This document shows positions 1 through 6,014 of a stretch of 6,689 bases of DNA, one piece after another; position 1 is the stretch's first letter; the number at the start of each line of letters is the position of its first letter. Position numbers and translations under genes: made by a program. The notes under the pieces were generated by a model. That model ran no database searches. It was not told the origin of the DNA and saw only the letters and a program-made list of their open reading frames with translations. Source of the stretch: SKLM01 sp050049955. Lineage in GTDB: Bacteria > Chloroflexota > Anaerolineae > B4-G1. The DNA lies in contig JASFVG010000262.1 of the NCBI GenBank assembly GCA_050049955.1, forward strand, positions 1 through 6,689. The letters are read 5' to 3'.

Positions 1-2132
1 CATTGGAGCGGGTGCGGAGAGAGTGGCCGTGGGTGGGCGGGATGATCCTCGAGAACTATCAGCCGCGATCATCGCGGGAGGGAACCTCGATCTCGGCAGC
101 CGCAGCGGGTGCGGCTAGTGACCCTCGGTGGGGCTTCTCGTTGGTGGGACCGGATGGCTCACCACGGCCGGTCTACCTGGCGCTGGCCGATTGGGCGGCT
201 TCTTTGCCGGACGCCGCGCCAGTAGGCGGCTACGAGGTGGAGAACCGTTGGGCGACCTACGAGGGGGAGTGGCGCGTGGGAGCGCTGGGGGCGGGTGTGG
301 GCCGGCCGATCGGCGATCGGGCGACCTTCCGCTTCGAAGGGACGCGCGTCGCGCTGACTGCTCGTCGGGGACCGCACCGGGCCTTCTTCTATGTCGAGGT
401 GGATGGGAAGCCAGCGAATGCCCTGCCGCGCGACGAGACTGGGCGCGCTTACGTGGTGCTGTATGATGAGGTGCCGAGGCTTGTGACTGTCCCACTGGCG
501 ACCGGGCTGGAGCCAGGTGTTCACAGCGTCGAAGTCGTGGCGGAGGGTGGTCAGGGCCAATGGCCGCTGGTCGACTGGCGAGTTGGCGCTGAGCCGGTGA
601 GAGGCGGCACGAGCTGGATAGTGGCTGCCCTGGCCGCGGCAGTCCTGATCCTGGGAGCACTCCTGTTCCGGGAGGGGCGGCGCATCGACTGGGGCGCCCT
701 GCGGTCGTCGTTCCTCGCCAGAGCTGAATGGGTGCAGGACACGAGTGTTGTCGCGCTGACCGGCCTCTTGTGGGCGGCCGCCGCTGTCAGCTGGGGCCAC
801 AACCTTCAGGCAAGCGACTGCTCTTGGGCCCGCCTAGCGTGCCTGGTGGTGAGCCTTCTGGCTGTGCCGGTTCTTGGCTTCCTGCTTTCGCTGAGACTGG
901 ACCTAGGCCTGGCCCTGATAGCGCTATTGGCCCCGTTCTATCTGATCCCCGGAACGATGTTCTATGGGGCGCTGGGGATTCCGGAGGTGCTGATCGCGCT
1001 GTGCGTGGTCGCGTATGGCATCTTCAGAGTGGCACGCCCCGGATCAATCCGATCCACAGGCGACACCAGTGCCCTGGGTCGCGGAGCCACGTGCGAAGGG
1101 CGCCGCCAGCCTCGAGGCATTGATCTGGCGGTAGCGCTGCTGGTGCTGGCTGCGATGGTGTCGAGCATGGCCGCGGCCGATCGCCTGGCTGCCCTGTTCG
1201 AACTGCGAACTGTGATCCTGCTGCCGGCGCTCTTCTACGTCCTGCTGCGTTGGGTCCCTCTCGACGGAAGCGCCTGGCAGCGAATCGTGGGTGGATTCAT
1301 GCTGGGGGGGGTCGGGGTGGCGCTGGTGGGGCTGGGGCAATGGGTGATGGTGCAGAACTTGGTGATTGCCGAAGGTGGCCTGCCGCGCTTGCAGAGCGTG
1401 TACCCCTCTCCGAACAACCTGGGGCTATACCTGGGGCGCGTCTGGCCGCTGCTTGTCGCAGGTGTCCTGTGGGGGGAACGAGGTCGACGGCGTGGATTCT
1501 TCGCACTGGCGCTGGCTCCGGTGACTCTGGCTCTCGTGCTCAGCTTTTCGCGGGGGGCGCTGCTCATAGCGTTGCCAGCAGCGGTACTGGTGATGGGGGC
1601 TCTAGCCGGCGGCCGGTACCGGGTAGCGGCAATGGCGTTCGTGCTAACGGTAGCCGTGGCGCTGATCCCCCTCCTACGGCTCCCGCGCTTTGCCTCCCTG
1701 CTCGACCTGGAGCAGGGAAGCACATTCTTCAGGCTGAAGCTATGGCGCAGCTGCCTGCGCATGATCCGGGAACACCCTATCTTCGGCGTTGGACCGGGCA
1801 ACTTCCTGCAGGCCTACCGCACCCGGTACATCCTGCCTGCGGCCTGGGAGGAGTTCAGCCTGGAGCATCCCCACAACGTCTATCTGGATCACTGGACGCG
1901 GCTGGGGCTAGCGGGCGTTGTGGCGGGCCTGATGGGGCAGATCGCCTTTTGGCGCGGACTCGGTCGGGGACTAAGGGGCGACCCGTTGGGGCTGGGACTG
2001 GCGGGCAGCATGGCAGCGCTGCTGGTGCACGGGCTGGTGGACAATGCGCTGTTCTTCCCGGACCTCGCACTGGCGTTCTTCCTGATGTTGGGACTGTCGA
2101 TCGCACGTCAGGAGCCAACGAACGAGGGCTGA
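1..2132 (+). CDS. O-antigen ligase/polymerase membrane protein with glycosidase-like N-terminal tail (5' partial)
   Basis: The frame is already open at the window edge, with the first whole codon at base 3, so the true start lies upstream. It ends at TGA 2130-2132. About 709 residues are visible. Residues 1-68 (EWPWVGGMILENYQP, then DGSPRPVYLALADWA) resemble the C-terminal end of secreted glycoside-hydrolase-like proteins. Residues 76-195 form a soluble, strand-rich region resembling a carbohydrate-binding or sandwich domain. A membrane segment follows at 203-222, then roughly a dozen more between 247 and 700. Hallmarks of the Wzy_C/O-antigen ligase family are YPSPNNLGLYLGR (467-479), LSFSRGALL (513-521), GVGPGNF (595-601) and HPHNVYLDHW (622-631), including the His/Asn-rich periplasmic loop. 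The likely role is transfer or polymerisation of lipid-linked glycan at the outer face of the cytoplasmic membrane; the substrate is unknown. The ligase assignment is firm. The glycosidase label for the tail is from memory of relatives, and the fusion is unusual. Confidence 0.88.
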   Translation, partial: LERVRREWPWVGGMILENYQPRSSREGTSISAAAAGAASDPRWGFSLVGPDGSPRPVYLALADWAASLPDAAPVGGYEVENRWATYEGEWRVGALGAGVGRPIGDRATFRFEGTRVALTARRGPHRAFFYVEVDGKPANALPRDETGRAYVVLYDEVPRLVTVPLATGLEPGVHSVEVVAEGGQGQWPLVDWRVGAEPVRGGTSWIVAALAAAVLILGALLFREGRRIDWGALRSSFLARAEWVQDTSVVALTGLLWAAAAVSWGHNLQASDCSWARLACLVVSLLAVPVLGFLLSLRLDLGLALIALLAPFYLIPGTMFYGALGIPEVLIALCVVAYGIFRVARPGSIRSTGDTSALGRGATCEGRRQPRGIDLAVALLVLAAMVSSMAAADRLAALFELRTVILLPALFYVLLRWVPLDGSAWQRIVGGFMLGGVGVALVGLGQWVMVQNLVIAEGGLPRLQSVYPSPNNLGLYLGRVWPLLVAGVLWGERGRRRGFFALALAPVTLALVLSFSRGALLIALPAAVLVMGALAGGRYRVAAMAFVLTVAVALIPLLRLPRFASLLDLEQGSTFFRLKLWRSCLRMIREHPIFGVGPGNFLQAYRTRYILPAAWEEFSLEHPHNVYLDHWTRLGLAGVVAGLMGQIAFWRGLGRGLRGDPLGLGLAGSMAALLVHGLVDNALFFPDLALAFFLMLGLSIARQEPTNEG
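1304..1337 (+). other. Putative G-quadruplex-forming tract inside the ligase gene
   Basis: Four guanine runs lie close together on the coding strand: eight at 1304-1311, four at 1314-1317, four at 1328-1331 and four at 1334-1337, with loops of 2, 10 and 2 bases. The protein here is Gly/Val-rich membrane helix, so codon choice in a GC-rich genome may explain it. The eight-base run is also a possible slippage or sequencing-error site, although the frame stays open through it. Confidence 0.35.
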
Positions 2133-2165
2133 CGGACAGGCTGTGCCGGCAGTCAGCACTTGGGG

Positions 2166-2630
2166 TCACAGATGGGCCTGCAGCAGGCTGAGGATATCTT
2201 CCAGCGGCGCGACGTCGTCCTGATCGAACTGAGCCAGCTTTGCTGAGTCGATATCTAGCACAGCGACAACATCCTCGCCCTTGATCACGGGGAGCGCAAT
2301 CTCGCTCTTGGAGCGGGCGTCGCAGGCGATGTGGCCCGGGAACTGCTCAACGTCCGGAACGACGACCGGCTGGCCGGTGCGCGCGCAGTGAAGGCAGACC
2401 CCGCTGCCTTCGAGGACCTGGCATGCAAGGGGTCCCTGGTAGGGGCCCACGCGGAGTCGGCCATCCGTATCGACGAAGTAGAAGCCAGTCCAGAAGTGGT
2501 GTGGCATCTTGTGGTGTAGCACGGCGCACACGGTCGCCATCGCGGCCACCAGGTCGGGTGATTCGTTTATGAGGTCCTGCAGTTGCTCGTAAACGCGCTC
2601 GTAGCGTCCGCGTCGCCGCTTGTCTATCAT
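2166..2630 (-). CDS. msrC: Free methionine-(R)-sulfoxide reductase (GAF-domain fRMsr)
   Basis: This 154-residue single GAF-domain protein reduces free methionine-R-sulfoxide in the cytoplasm, probably recycled by thioredoxin. Family signatures are in order: FWTGFYF (46-52, with Trp47 and Tyr51 expected to bind substrate), VGPYQGPLAC (61-70), GVC (77-79), GHIACDA (99-105), KSEI (108-111) and VLDIDS (124-129). The three redox cysteines known from E. coli YebR appear to correspond to Cys70, Cys79 and Cys103, and the acidic ligands to Glu110, Asp126 and Asp128, so the enzyme looks active. Length matches the family (about 150-165). Oddly, the usual GVCGTA is GVCLHC, adding Cys82 and making a CxxC. 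The ATG at 2628-2630 is preceded by GAGGAGAGG, which lies in the last codons of the upstream nucleotidyltransferase; the gap is 4 bases, so coupled translation is likely. It converges on the ligase gene. Confidence 0.9.
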   Translation of the reverse strand: MIDKRRRGRYERVYEQLQDLINESPDLVAAMATVCAVLHHKMPHHFWTGFYFVDTDGRLRVGPYQGPLACQVLEGSGVCLHCARTGQPVVVPDVEQFPGHIACDARSKSEIALPVIKGEDVVAVLDIDSAKLAQFDQDDVAPLEDILSLLQAHL

Positions 2631-2634
2631 GGCA

Positions 2635-3240
2635 CTATCCTCTCCTCAGCGACGAGGCCTCGTCTACCAGAAGCTGGAGAAGCTGCCCCCGCTGGGGGCC
2701 AGAGCAGCAGGTATCGAGCCGCCAGCGCAGGTAGTCCCAGTCGATCGTCGGCAGGTTGGCCAGCATAGCCTGAACGTCCTCCCAATCGTGCTTGCCCTGC
2801 TCTGGGCCGCGTCGCCAGATCGCCTTGAGAAGGATGTTGTCCTCGGGCGGGATGACAGGGGCGCTCACGCCGGCGATTCCATGATGGGTGCGCCGTGAGA
2901 TCATTTCCTCGTCGAGGTCGATGTCGTACGACAAGCTCGCGGTACGCTGAGAAAGTCCGGCCAGGATATCGATGCCAGGCAGCGTGATGCCGGGCACCCT
3001 CGCGCCGAGGTTCCCCGCGTCGTCGTCACCCCATACCGCTCCCTCGGGAAACAGGGTTGCGAGCCGCTCGCCCGCTGAGGCGGGCACCAAGATGTCGACG
3101 TCGGTCACGAGACGGCCACTACCGTAGGCCGCTGCGGCCGCCCCGGCGAACACTGCCCATTCGACGCCAGCACTGTCGAGCCTCGCGCCGACCTCGGATA
3201 GTGCCACCTCTGCCGAGGATTTGACCATCGGCGATCCCAT
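2635..3240 (-). CDS. Nucleotidyltransferase-fold protein (MNT/AbiEii-like), orphan
   Basis: The protein has 201 residues from the ATG at 3238-3240, ending at TAG 2635-2637. It resembles small nucleotidyltransferase-fold proteins that include MNT-type antitoxins and AbiEii-like enzymes. Counting from that ATG, AAAAYGSGRLVTDVDILVP (34-52) carries the GS and the DxD metal-binding aspartates (Asp47, Asp49). GIDIL (89-93) may give the third aspartate (Asp91). The C-terminal PPEDNILLKAIWRRG and GKHDWEDVQAML resemble the conserved helical part of this family. Start choice is uncertain. A GTG at 3268-3270 would add ten residues, but it lacks a ribosome site and sits in a hairpin. An ATG at 3226-3228 is also possible, and none of the three has a convincing Shine-Dalgarno. 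No HEPN toxin or AbiEi-type partner is present. The neighbour four bases downstream is the methionine sulfoxide reductase. Substrate and function are unknown. Confidence 0.75.
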   Translation of the reverse strand: MGSPMVKSSAEVALSEVGARLDSAGVEWAVFAGAAAAAYGSGRLVTDVDILVPASAGERLATLFPEGAVWGDDDAGNLGARVPGITLPGIDILAGLSQRTASLSYDIDLDEEMISRRTHHGIAGVSAPVIPPEDNILLKAIWRRGPEQGKHDWEDVQAMLANLPTIDWDYLRWRLDTCCSGPQRGQLLQLLVDEASSLRRG

Positions 3241-3252
3241 TCTAGATTTAGC

Positions 3253-3290
3253 GAGACGCCCCTCCCACACACGCGGAGGGGCGTCGTCTC
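3253..3290 (-). repeat. Strong hairpin in the leader of the nucleotidyltransferase gene
   Basis: The arms 3255-3265 (gacgcccctcc) and 3275-3285 (ggaggggcgtc) are perfect 11-base inverted repeats with a 9-base loop. An alternative pairing of 3253-3265 with 3275-3290 gives 13 pairs with a three-base bulge. No T-run follows on either strand, so it is not a classical intrinsic terminator. On the minus strand the GGGAGGGG sequence nearest the start codons lies in the arm, so the structure could affect translation of the gene that follows. Confidence 0.6.
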
Positions 3291-3327
3291 GGCCAATCCA
3301 CCGGATGGGGCCGTCCTGCCATTGGCC
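3291..3327. repeat. Inverted repeat GGCCAAT...ATTGGCC
   Basis: Seven-base arms at 3291-3297 and 3321-3327 are separated by 23 bases, directly beside the hairpin upstream of the nucleotidyltransferase gene. It may extend the leader structure or be a protein-binding site. The arms are short and could be chance in GC-rich DNA. Confidence 0.3.
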
Positions 3328-3370
3328 CGCGCCCCGCTTCTTCAGGTGGCGAACCGTCTGGGCTGCTGGT

Positions 3371-3383
3371 GCCAGGGCCTGGC
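3371..3383. repeat. 13-base odd palindrome GCCAGGGCCTGGC
   Basis: Perfect six-base arms flank one central base in the gap between the CBS-ACT gene and the nucleotidyltransferase gene. A second palindrome of the same 6-1-6 form lies 48 bases further on, centre to centre. They could be operator-like sites for a dimeric regulator or transcript-end structures. No sequence similarity between the two is visible. Confidence 0.25.
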
Positions 3384-3403
3384 CTACCCGCGTTCAGCGT
3401 GTC

Positions 3404-3437
3404 AGGCGGCTCTGGGACCTGTCACTGACAGACGCCT
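3404..3437. repeat. Nested inverted repeat around CTGTCACTGACAG
   Basis: The 13-base palindrome 3419-3431 has six-base arms around one base, and is flanked by AGGCG (3404-3408) and CGCCT (3433-3437). As RNA from the minus strand it would lie about 40 bases past the CBS-ACT stop codon and could form a transcript-end stem, but there is no U-tract. An operator for the downstream nucleotidyltransferase gene is the alternative. Confidence 0.3.
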
Positions 3438-3470
3438 ACCGTGGCGCGGGGCTTTGTCACTTGATTGGTC

Positions 3471-4136
3471 TCAATCGCAGGCGGGGAGGCTACAGAAGCG
3501 AGCATCCTCCATCCGGAAGCCCAGACCCTGCATCGCCGCGATCAAGGCCTCCTGGTCCGCGTCCTCTTCGACCCGGATGGTCACCAGGTACTCTGTGGGG
3601 TCCTCACCCATAATGGTGCTCAGCGCCGTGATGTTGACGCCCATCTCGGCGATGATACCCGTGATCTTGGCGAGCATCCCCTTCTCATTTGGAACGTACA
3701 TGCTGAGCCGGACGCCCTCCTCCCGCCCTCCCAGCATCTCCATGAAGGTCTTGAAGAGGTCCGTCTCGGTGATGATGCCCACAACCTTGCCGTCGCGGAG
3801 AACGGGAAGGCCGCCAATCCTGTTGTCGGCCATCACGCGGGCAGCCTCCTCTAGGGGGGTGTCCTCAGTGACTGTGACGACGTCCTTGGTCATCACCTCC
3901 GTCATCTTGATCTTTGCCAGCAGATAGGGAATCTCGAAGACGCTCAGCGACGTAGCTGGCGACGGAGAGACTTTCAGCAGATCAAGCTCGGAGACGATGC
4001 CGACCATATTGCCGTGCTTGTCGACGACGGGGAGGCGCCGGACACCCTCACTGTGCATGAGGCGCAGCGCTTCCTCAACGCCGACGTTGTCGCGCACCGT
4101 GACAGGCGGTTTGCTCATACGGTCTTTCACTAGCAT
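3471..4136 (-). CDS. CBS-CBS-ACT domain regulatory protein (AcuB-like)
   Basis: The 221-residue protein has two CBS domains followed by an ACT domain. CBS1 spans about 1-57 (MLVKDRMSKPPVTV to GIVSELDLL), CBS2 about 78-132 (MTEVMTKDVVTV to GIITETDLFK), and ACT about 142-215 (VRLSMYVPNEKGMLAKITG and following). The segment SPSPATSLSVFEIPYLLAK links the CBS domains. CBS pairs usually bind adenine nucleotides and ACT domains small ligands such as amino acids, so this is probably a soluble sensor; the regulated partner cannot be read from the sequence. AcuB is a partial-name match only, and there are no acetoin genes nearby. The ATG at 4134-4136 is secure: AAGGAGG (4143-4149) sits six bases upstream and the protein begins where relatives begin. 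The C-terminal tail FCSLPACD adds two cysteines beyond the ACT fold. It appears to be a single-gene transcript with its own -10 box. Confidence 0.9.
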   Translation of the reverse strand: MLVKDRMSKPPVTVRDNVGVEEALRLMHSEGVRRLPVVDKHGNMVGIVSELDLLKVSPSPATSLSVFEIPYLLAKIKMTEVMTKDVVTVTEDTPLEEAARVMADNRIGGLPVLRDGKVVGIITETDLFKTFMEMLGGREEGVRLSMYVPNEKGMLAKITGIIAEMGVNITALSTIMGEDPTEYLVTIRVEEDADQEALIAAMQGLGFRMEDARFCSLPACD

Positions 4137-4142
4137 TGCGAA

Positions 4143-4149
4143 CCTCCTT
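4143..4149 (-). promoter_or_regulatory. Ribosome binding site of the CBS-ACT gene
   Basis: The minus strand reads AAGGAGG, a full match to the anti-Shine-Dalgarno sequence, six bases before the ATG at 4136. This fixes the start codon and suggests strong translation. Confidence 0.85.
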
Positions 4150-4189
4150 GGTATTGGGACGGAATGACATAACCTAAAGCGCTGTCTAC

Positions 4190-4195
4190 ATTATA
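4190..4195 (-). promoter_or_regulatory. Consensus -10 box (TATAAT) upstream of the CBS-ACT gene
   Basis: The minus strand carries a perfect TATAAT about 54 bases before the start codon, predicting transcription from near 4183 and a leader of about 47 bases. No good -35 is visible at 16-18 bases (candidates are TGGTGC and CTGGTG). The -10 is part of a short direct repeat, CGGTAT-CG-CGGTAT. An activator or extended contacts may be needed. Confidence 0.5.
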
Positions 4196-4238
4196 CCGCG
4201 ATACCGGGGAAAGCACCAGCTAACACAGCCCCTGGCGT

Positions 4239-4261
4239 CGGGACTATCTGGCAGCTGCCCG
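4239..4261 (-). repeat. Small stem/palindrome after the ssnA stop codon
   Basis: A ten-base perfect palindrome, ggcagctgcc (4250-4259), lies within a CGGG...CCCG pair (4239-4242 with 4258-4261), about 20-45 bases past the ssnA stop. It could mark the transcript end, but no U-run follows, so it is only a weak terminator candidate. Confidence 0.25.
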
Positions 4262-4282
4262 ATTGCGAAGAGCGCCCAGATG

Positions 4283-5614
4283 CTATAGCCGGCTCCAGAC
4301 CGCGGATGCCAGCTCCCGGGAGCCGGCTGTGATGGCCTCCTCATCGAGGGTCAACAGCACGCGATCGCGCATCAGCACCCGACCGGCGCAGACCGTGCTG
4401 GTGATCATTGAAGCCTCGACGCCGAACAGTATGTGCCAGGGGAGATTCCCCGCGGAGAGGGGTGTCGTGGGCTGGTAGTCGAGGAAGACCAGGTCAGCCA
4501 TGGCACCCTCGCAGAGCTCACCCAAGCGCTGTTCAGGCCAGAACATCTGGGCCAGCCGGGCGTTGTTTGCGTAGGCCAAGTCCATCACGACGTCGCCCGG
4601 CATCGCCTGGGGGTTGCTTCGCGCCAACTTGTGCATGAAGTAGGCCGCCTTCATCTCGGCGAACATCTGGTTGGAGAAGCCGTCGTTTCCCAGCCCCACA
4701 TTGACGCCAGCATGGAGCATCTTCTCGACTGGGGCCACACCCACGGCGTTGTTCATGTTCGAGCGAGGCTGATGGGTCACCCAAGTCCCGGTTTCCGCGA
4801 GTCGTTCGATCTCGCCCTCGTCGACGTGGACGCAATGGACGGCAATGCTCCTTGGGCCGAGAATCCCGGCGTCAGCAAGGCGGTGGACAACCCGTTTCCC
4901 GCTCTTACTCAATGAGTCCTCCTGATCGGAGATACCCTCGGCCACGTGGACGTGGAAGCCGAGATTCGGCTCTAGCGCCGCGGCGGCGCAGTCGGCGAGG
5001 GTCCTTTCGGACAGGGTAAGGGAGGCATGGAGGCCAAAGCTGGCGGCGATCAAAGAGCTGGGGTTTGAGGTTTGCGACCTGCCAAAACGGACGTTCTCCT
5101 CGATTCCAGCGAGGGCGCGTTCGGGGCCGTCGCGATCAGTGACCTCGTAGCATAGGCTGGCGCGCAGACCAGCGGCGTTCACCGCCTCGGCGATGACGTC
5201 GAGACTGCCCTCGATGGCATTGGGACTGGCGTGGTGGTCGATAAGGGTCGTCGTGCCGTGCCGTATGGCGTCGACCAAGCAAACCAGCGCGGAGTAGCGC
5301 ACGTCGTCCAGCGAGAGGGCCTTGTCAAGCTTCCACCACAGCTGCTGCAGAATCTGCGGGAAACTCTGGGGTGGCTCGCCCGGAATACTCATGCCGCGAG
5401 CAAAGGCGCCGTAGAAGTGCGTGTGGGCGCAGATCGAGGCCGGAAGCACAAGCTGCCCCCGGGCGTCCCAGCGCTCGGCATCGGGGAAGCCCGTGCTCAG
5501 CTTCGCCGTCGTGCCCAGCGCGGCGATGCGGTTGCCCTCGACCAGCAGGGCGCCGTCTTCGATAAGCCGGGGCTCGCTGCCTAAGGTGGCAAGGCGTGCG
5601 TGTGTAACGAGCAT
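4283..5614 (-). CDS. ssnA: SsnA-type metal-dependent aminohydrolase
   Basis: This 443-residue amidohydrolase-superfamily protein resembles putative aminohydrolase SsnA, whose substrate is not established and which in some bacteria lies near selenium-dependent molybdenum hydroxylase and purine-catabolism genes. It has a short beta-sandwich start (MLVTHARLATLG, LLVEGNRIAALG), a TIM-barrel core and a C-terminal return to the sandwich (MADLVFLDY, GRVLMRDRVLLTLDEEAI). Metal ligands are apparent: His64 and His66 in CAHTHFYGAFARG, His221/His223 in FHVHVAEG, His260/His263 in AVHCVHVDE, and Asp311 in GNDGFSN. SsnA-like blocks include GTTTLIDHHASPNAIEGSLD (120-139) and SNMNNAVGVAPV (285-296). Cys62 stands where Asn is usual before the HxH. 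The frame stays open to 5851, but AAGGAGG four bases before the ATG at 5612-5614, together with family length, fixes this start. None of the usual selenium or purine neighbours lies in the window. It diverges from the dipeptidase gene. Confidence 0.9.
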   Translation of the reverse strand: MLVTHARLATLGSEPRLIEDGALLVEGNRIAALGTTAKLSTGFPDAERWDARGQLVLPASICAHTHFYGAFARGMSIPGEPPQSFPQILQQLWWKLDKALSLDDVRYSALVCLVDAIRHGTTTLIDHHASPNAIEGSLDVIAEAVNAAGLRASLCYEVTDRDGPERALAGIEENVRFGRSQTSNPSSLIAASFGLHASLTLSERTLADCAAAALEPNLGFHVHVAEGISDQEDSLSKSGKRVVHRLADAGILGPRSIAVHCVHVDEGEIERLAETGTWVTHQPRSNMNNAVGVAPVEKMLHAGVNVGLGNDGFSNQMFAEMKAAYFMHKLARSNPQAMPGDVVMDLAYANNARLAQMFWPEQRLGELCEGAMADLVFLDYQPTTPLSAGNLPWHILFGVEASMITSTVCAGRVLMRDRVLLTLDEEAITAGSRELASAVWSRL

Positions 5615-5618
5615 GTCT

Positions 5619-5625
5619 CCTCCTT
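5619..5625 (-). promoter_or_regulatory. Ribosome binding site of ssnA
   Basis: The minus strand reads AAGGAGGAGAC immediately before the ATG at 5614. The AAGGAGG core and the family start MLVTHARLATLG together show that the 79-codon in-frame extension to 5851 is not part of the protein. Confidence 0.8.
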
Positions 5626-5664
5626 GTCTACTATTCTCTCTGCCCTGCCTCCTGGGGGACCCGA

Positions 5665-5693
5665 GGTCAAGGGTTCTTGCCGCAGAGTTGACC
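5665..5693. repeat. Inverted repeat GGTCAA-N17-TTGACC upstream of ssnA
   Basis: GGTCAA at 5665-5670 and TTGACC at 5688-5693 form six-base arms 17 bases apart, about 50-80 bases before the ssnA start. The right arm belongs to the nine-base word GTTGACCGC (5687-5695), which recurs in direct orientation at 5841-5849. A regulator-binding role is possible. Neither TTGACC has a matching -10 box, so they are probably not -35 elements. Confidence 0.3.
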
Positions 5694-5840
5694 GCCACAT
5701 GTCGGATCAAATCAGGCCCAGCCACTGCGTCCGCCGGCAAGCGGAGCCTGGTAGAGATCCGGGGTGCCCAGGTGGTCAGGGAGGTGCGCGGGCCATGGCC
5801 GACAAGACCCAAGCCCGCACTTTCCCCATCGGAAGCCGTG

Positions 5841-5849
5841 GTTGACCGC
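5841..5849. repeat. Second copy of the nine-base word GTTGACCGC
   Basis: This is identical to 5687-5695, 154 bases away, in the same intergenic region. With the inverted half at 5665-5670, it makes three TTGACC/GGTCAA hexamers in under 200 bases, more than expected by chance. Function is unknown. Confidence 0.3.
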
Positions 5850-5985
5850 AATCGCCGCCCGGGCCAGGGACCAGGACGTAGGTCTCCCGACGGGCGGAGA
5901 AGGCCCTAACTGGCCATGGGGGGGCAGCAGCGGCCGAGAAGGGCTTCCCATCGTCCTATTCACTATTCTTGGGCGATCTGCAACG

Positions 5986-6014
5986 AGTATACGCCAGTGG
6001 CAGGTGGTTGTCAA
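5986..6014 (-). promoter_or_regulatory. Near-consensus sigma-70-type promoter directed toward ssnA
   Basis: On the minus strand the -35 box is a perfect TTGACA (6009-6014), followed by exactly 17 bases and TATACT (5986-5991), which matches the -10 consensus in five of six bases. Transcription would begin near 5979 and give ssnA an untranslated leader of about 365 bases. Its -35 overlaps the -35 of the opposing promoter in six-base windows shifted by one. This is the strongest promoter signal in the window. Confidence 0.6.

Noticed and set aside
2133..2165. Possible bidirectional terminator between the converging ligase and reductase genes
   Set aside because: Only four-base arms (GTGC 2143-2146 and GCAC 2156-2159, or GCTG and CAGC) can be paired, with no T-run on either side.
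1250..2191. 313-codon open frame on the plus strand overlapping the ligase gene
   Set aside because: It is out of frame with the ligase, rich in Gly/Ala/Arg as expected of a shifted GC-rich frame, and has no recognisable domain.
3241..3470. tRNA or other structured RNA gene in the gap
   Set aside because: I found inverted repeats but no acceptor stem, anticodon arm or T-arm GTTCRA motif in a tRNA-like arrangement.
3221..3927. Plus-strand frames across the CBS-ACT gene and the gap beside it
   Set aside because: They are antisense to a clear CBS-ACT protein and have Arg/Pro/Ser-rich translations without motifs.
5615..5851. In-frame 79-residue N-terminal extension of ssnA to an upstream start at 5851
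   Set aside because: A strong ribosome site precedes the ATG at 5614, relatives start at MLVTHARLATLG, and the extension is low-complexity Arg/Ser/Gly-rich sequence.
5712..6014. 100-codon minus-strand frame in the ssnA leader
   Set aside because: No family resemblance; it begins inside the promoter -35/spacer region and overlaps other equally long frames on both strands.
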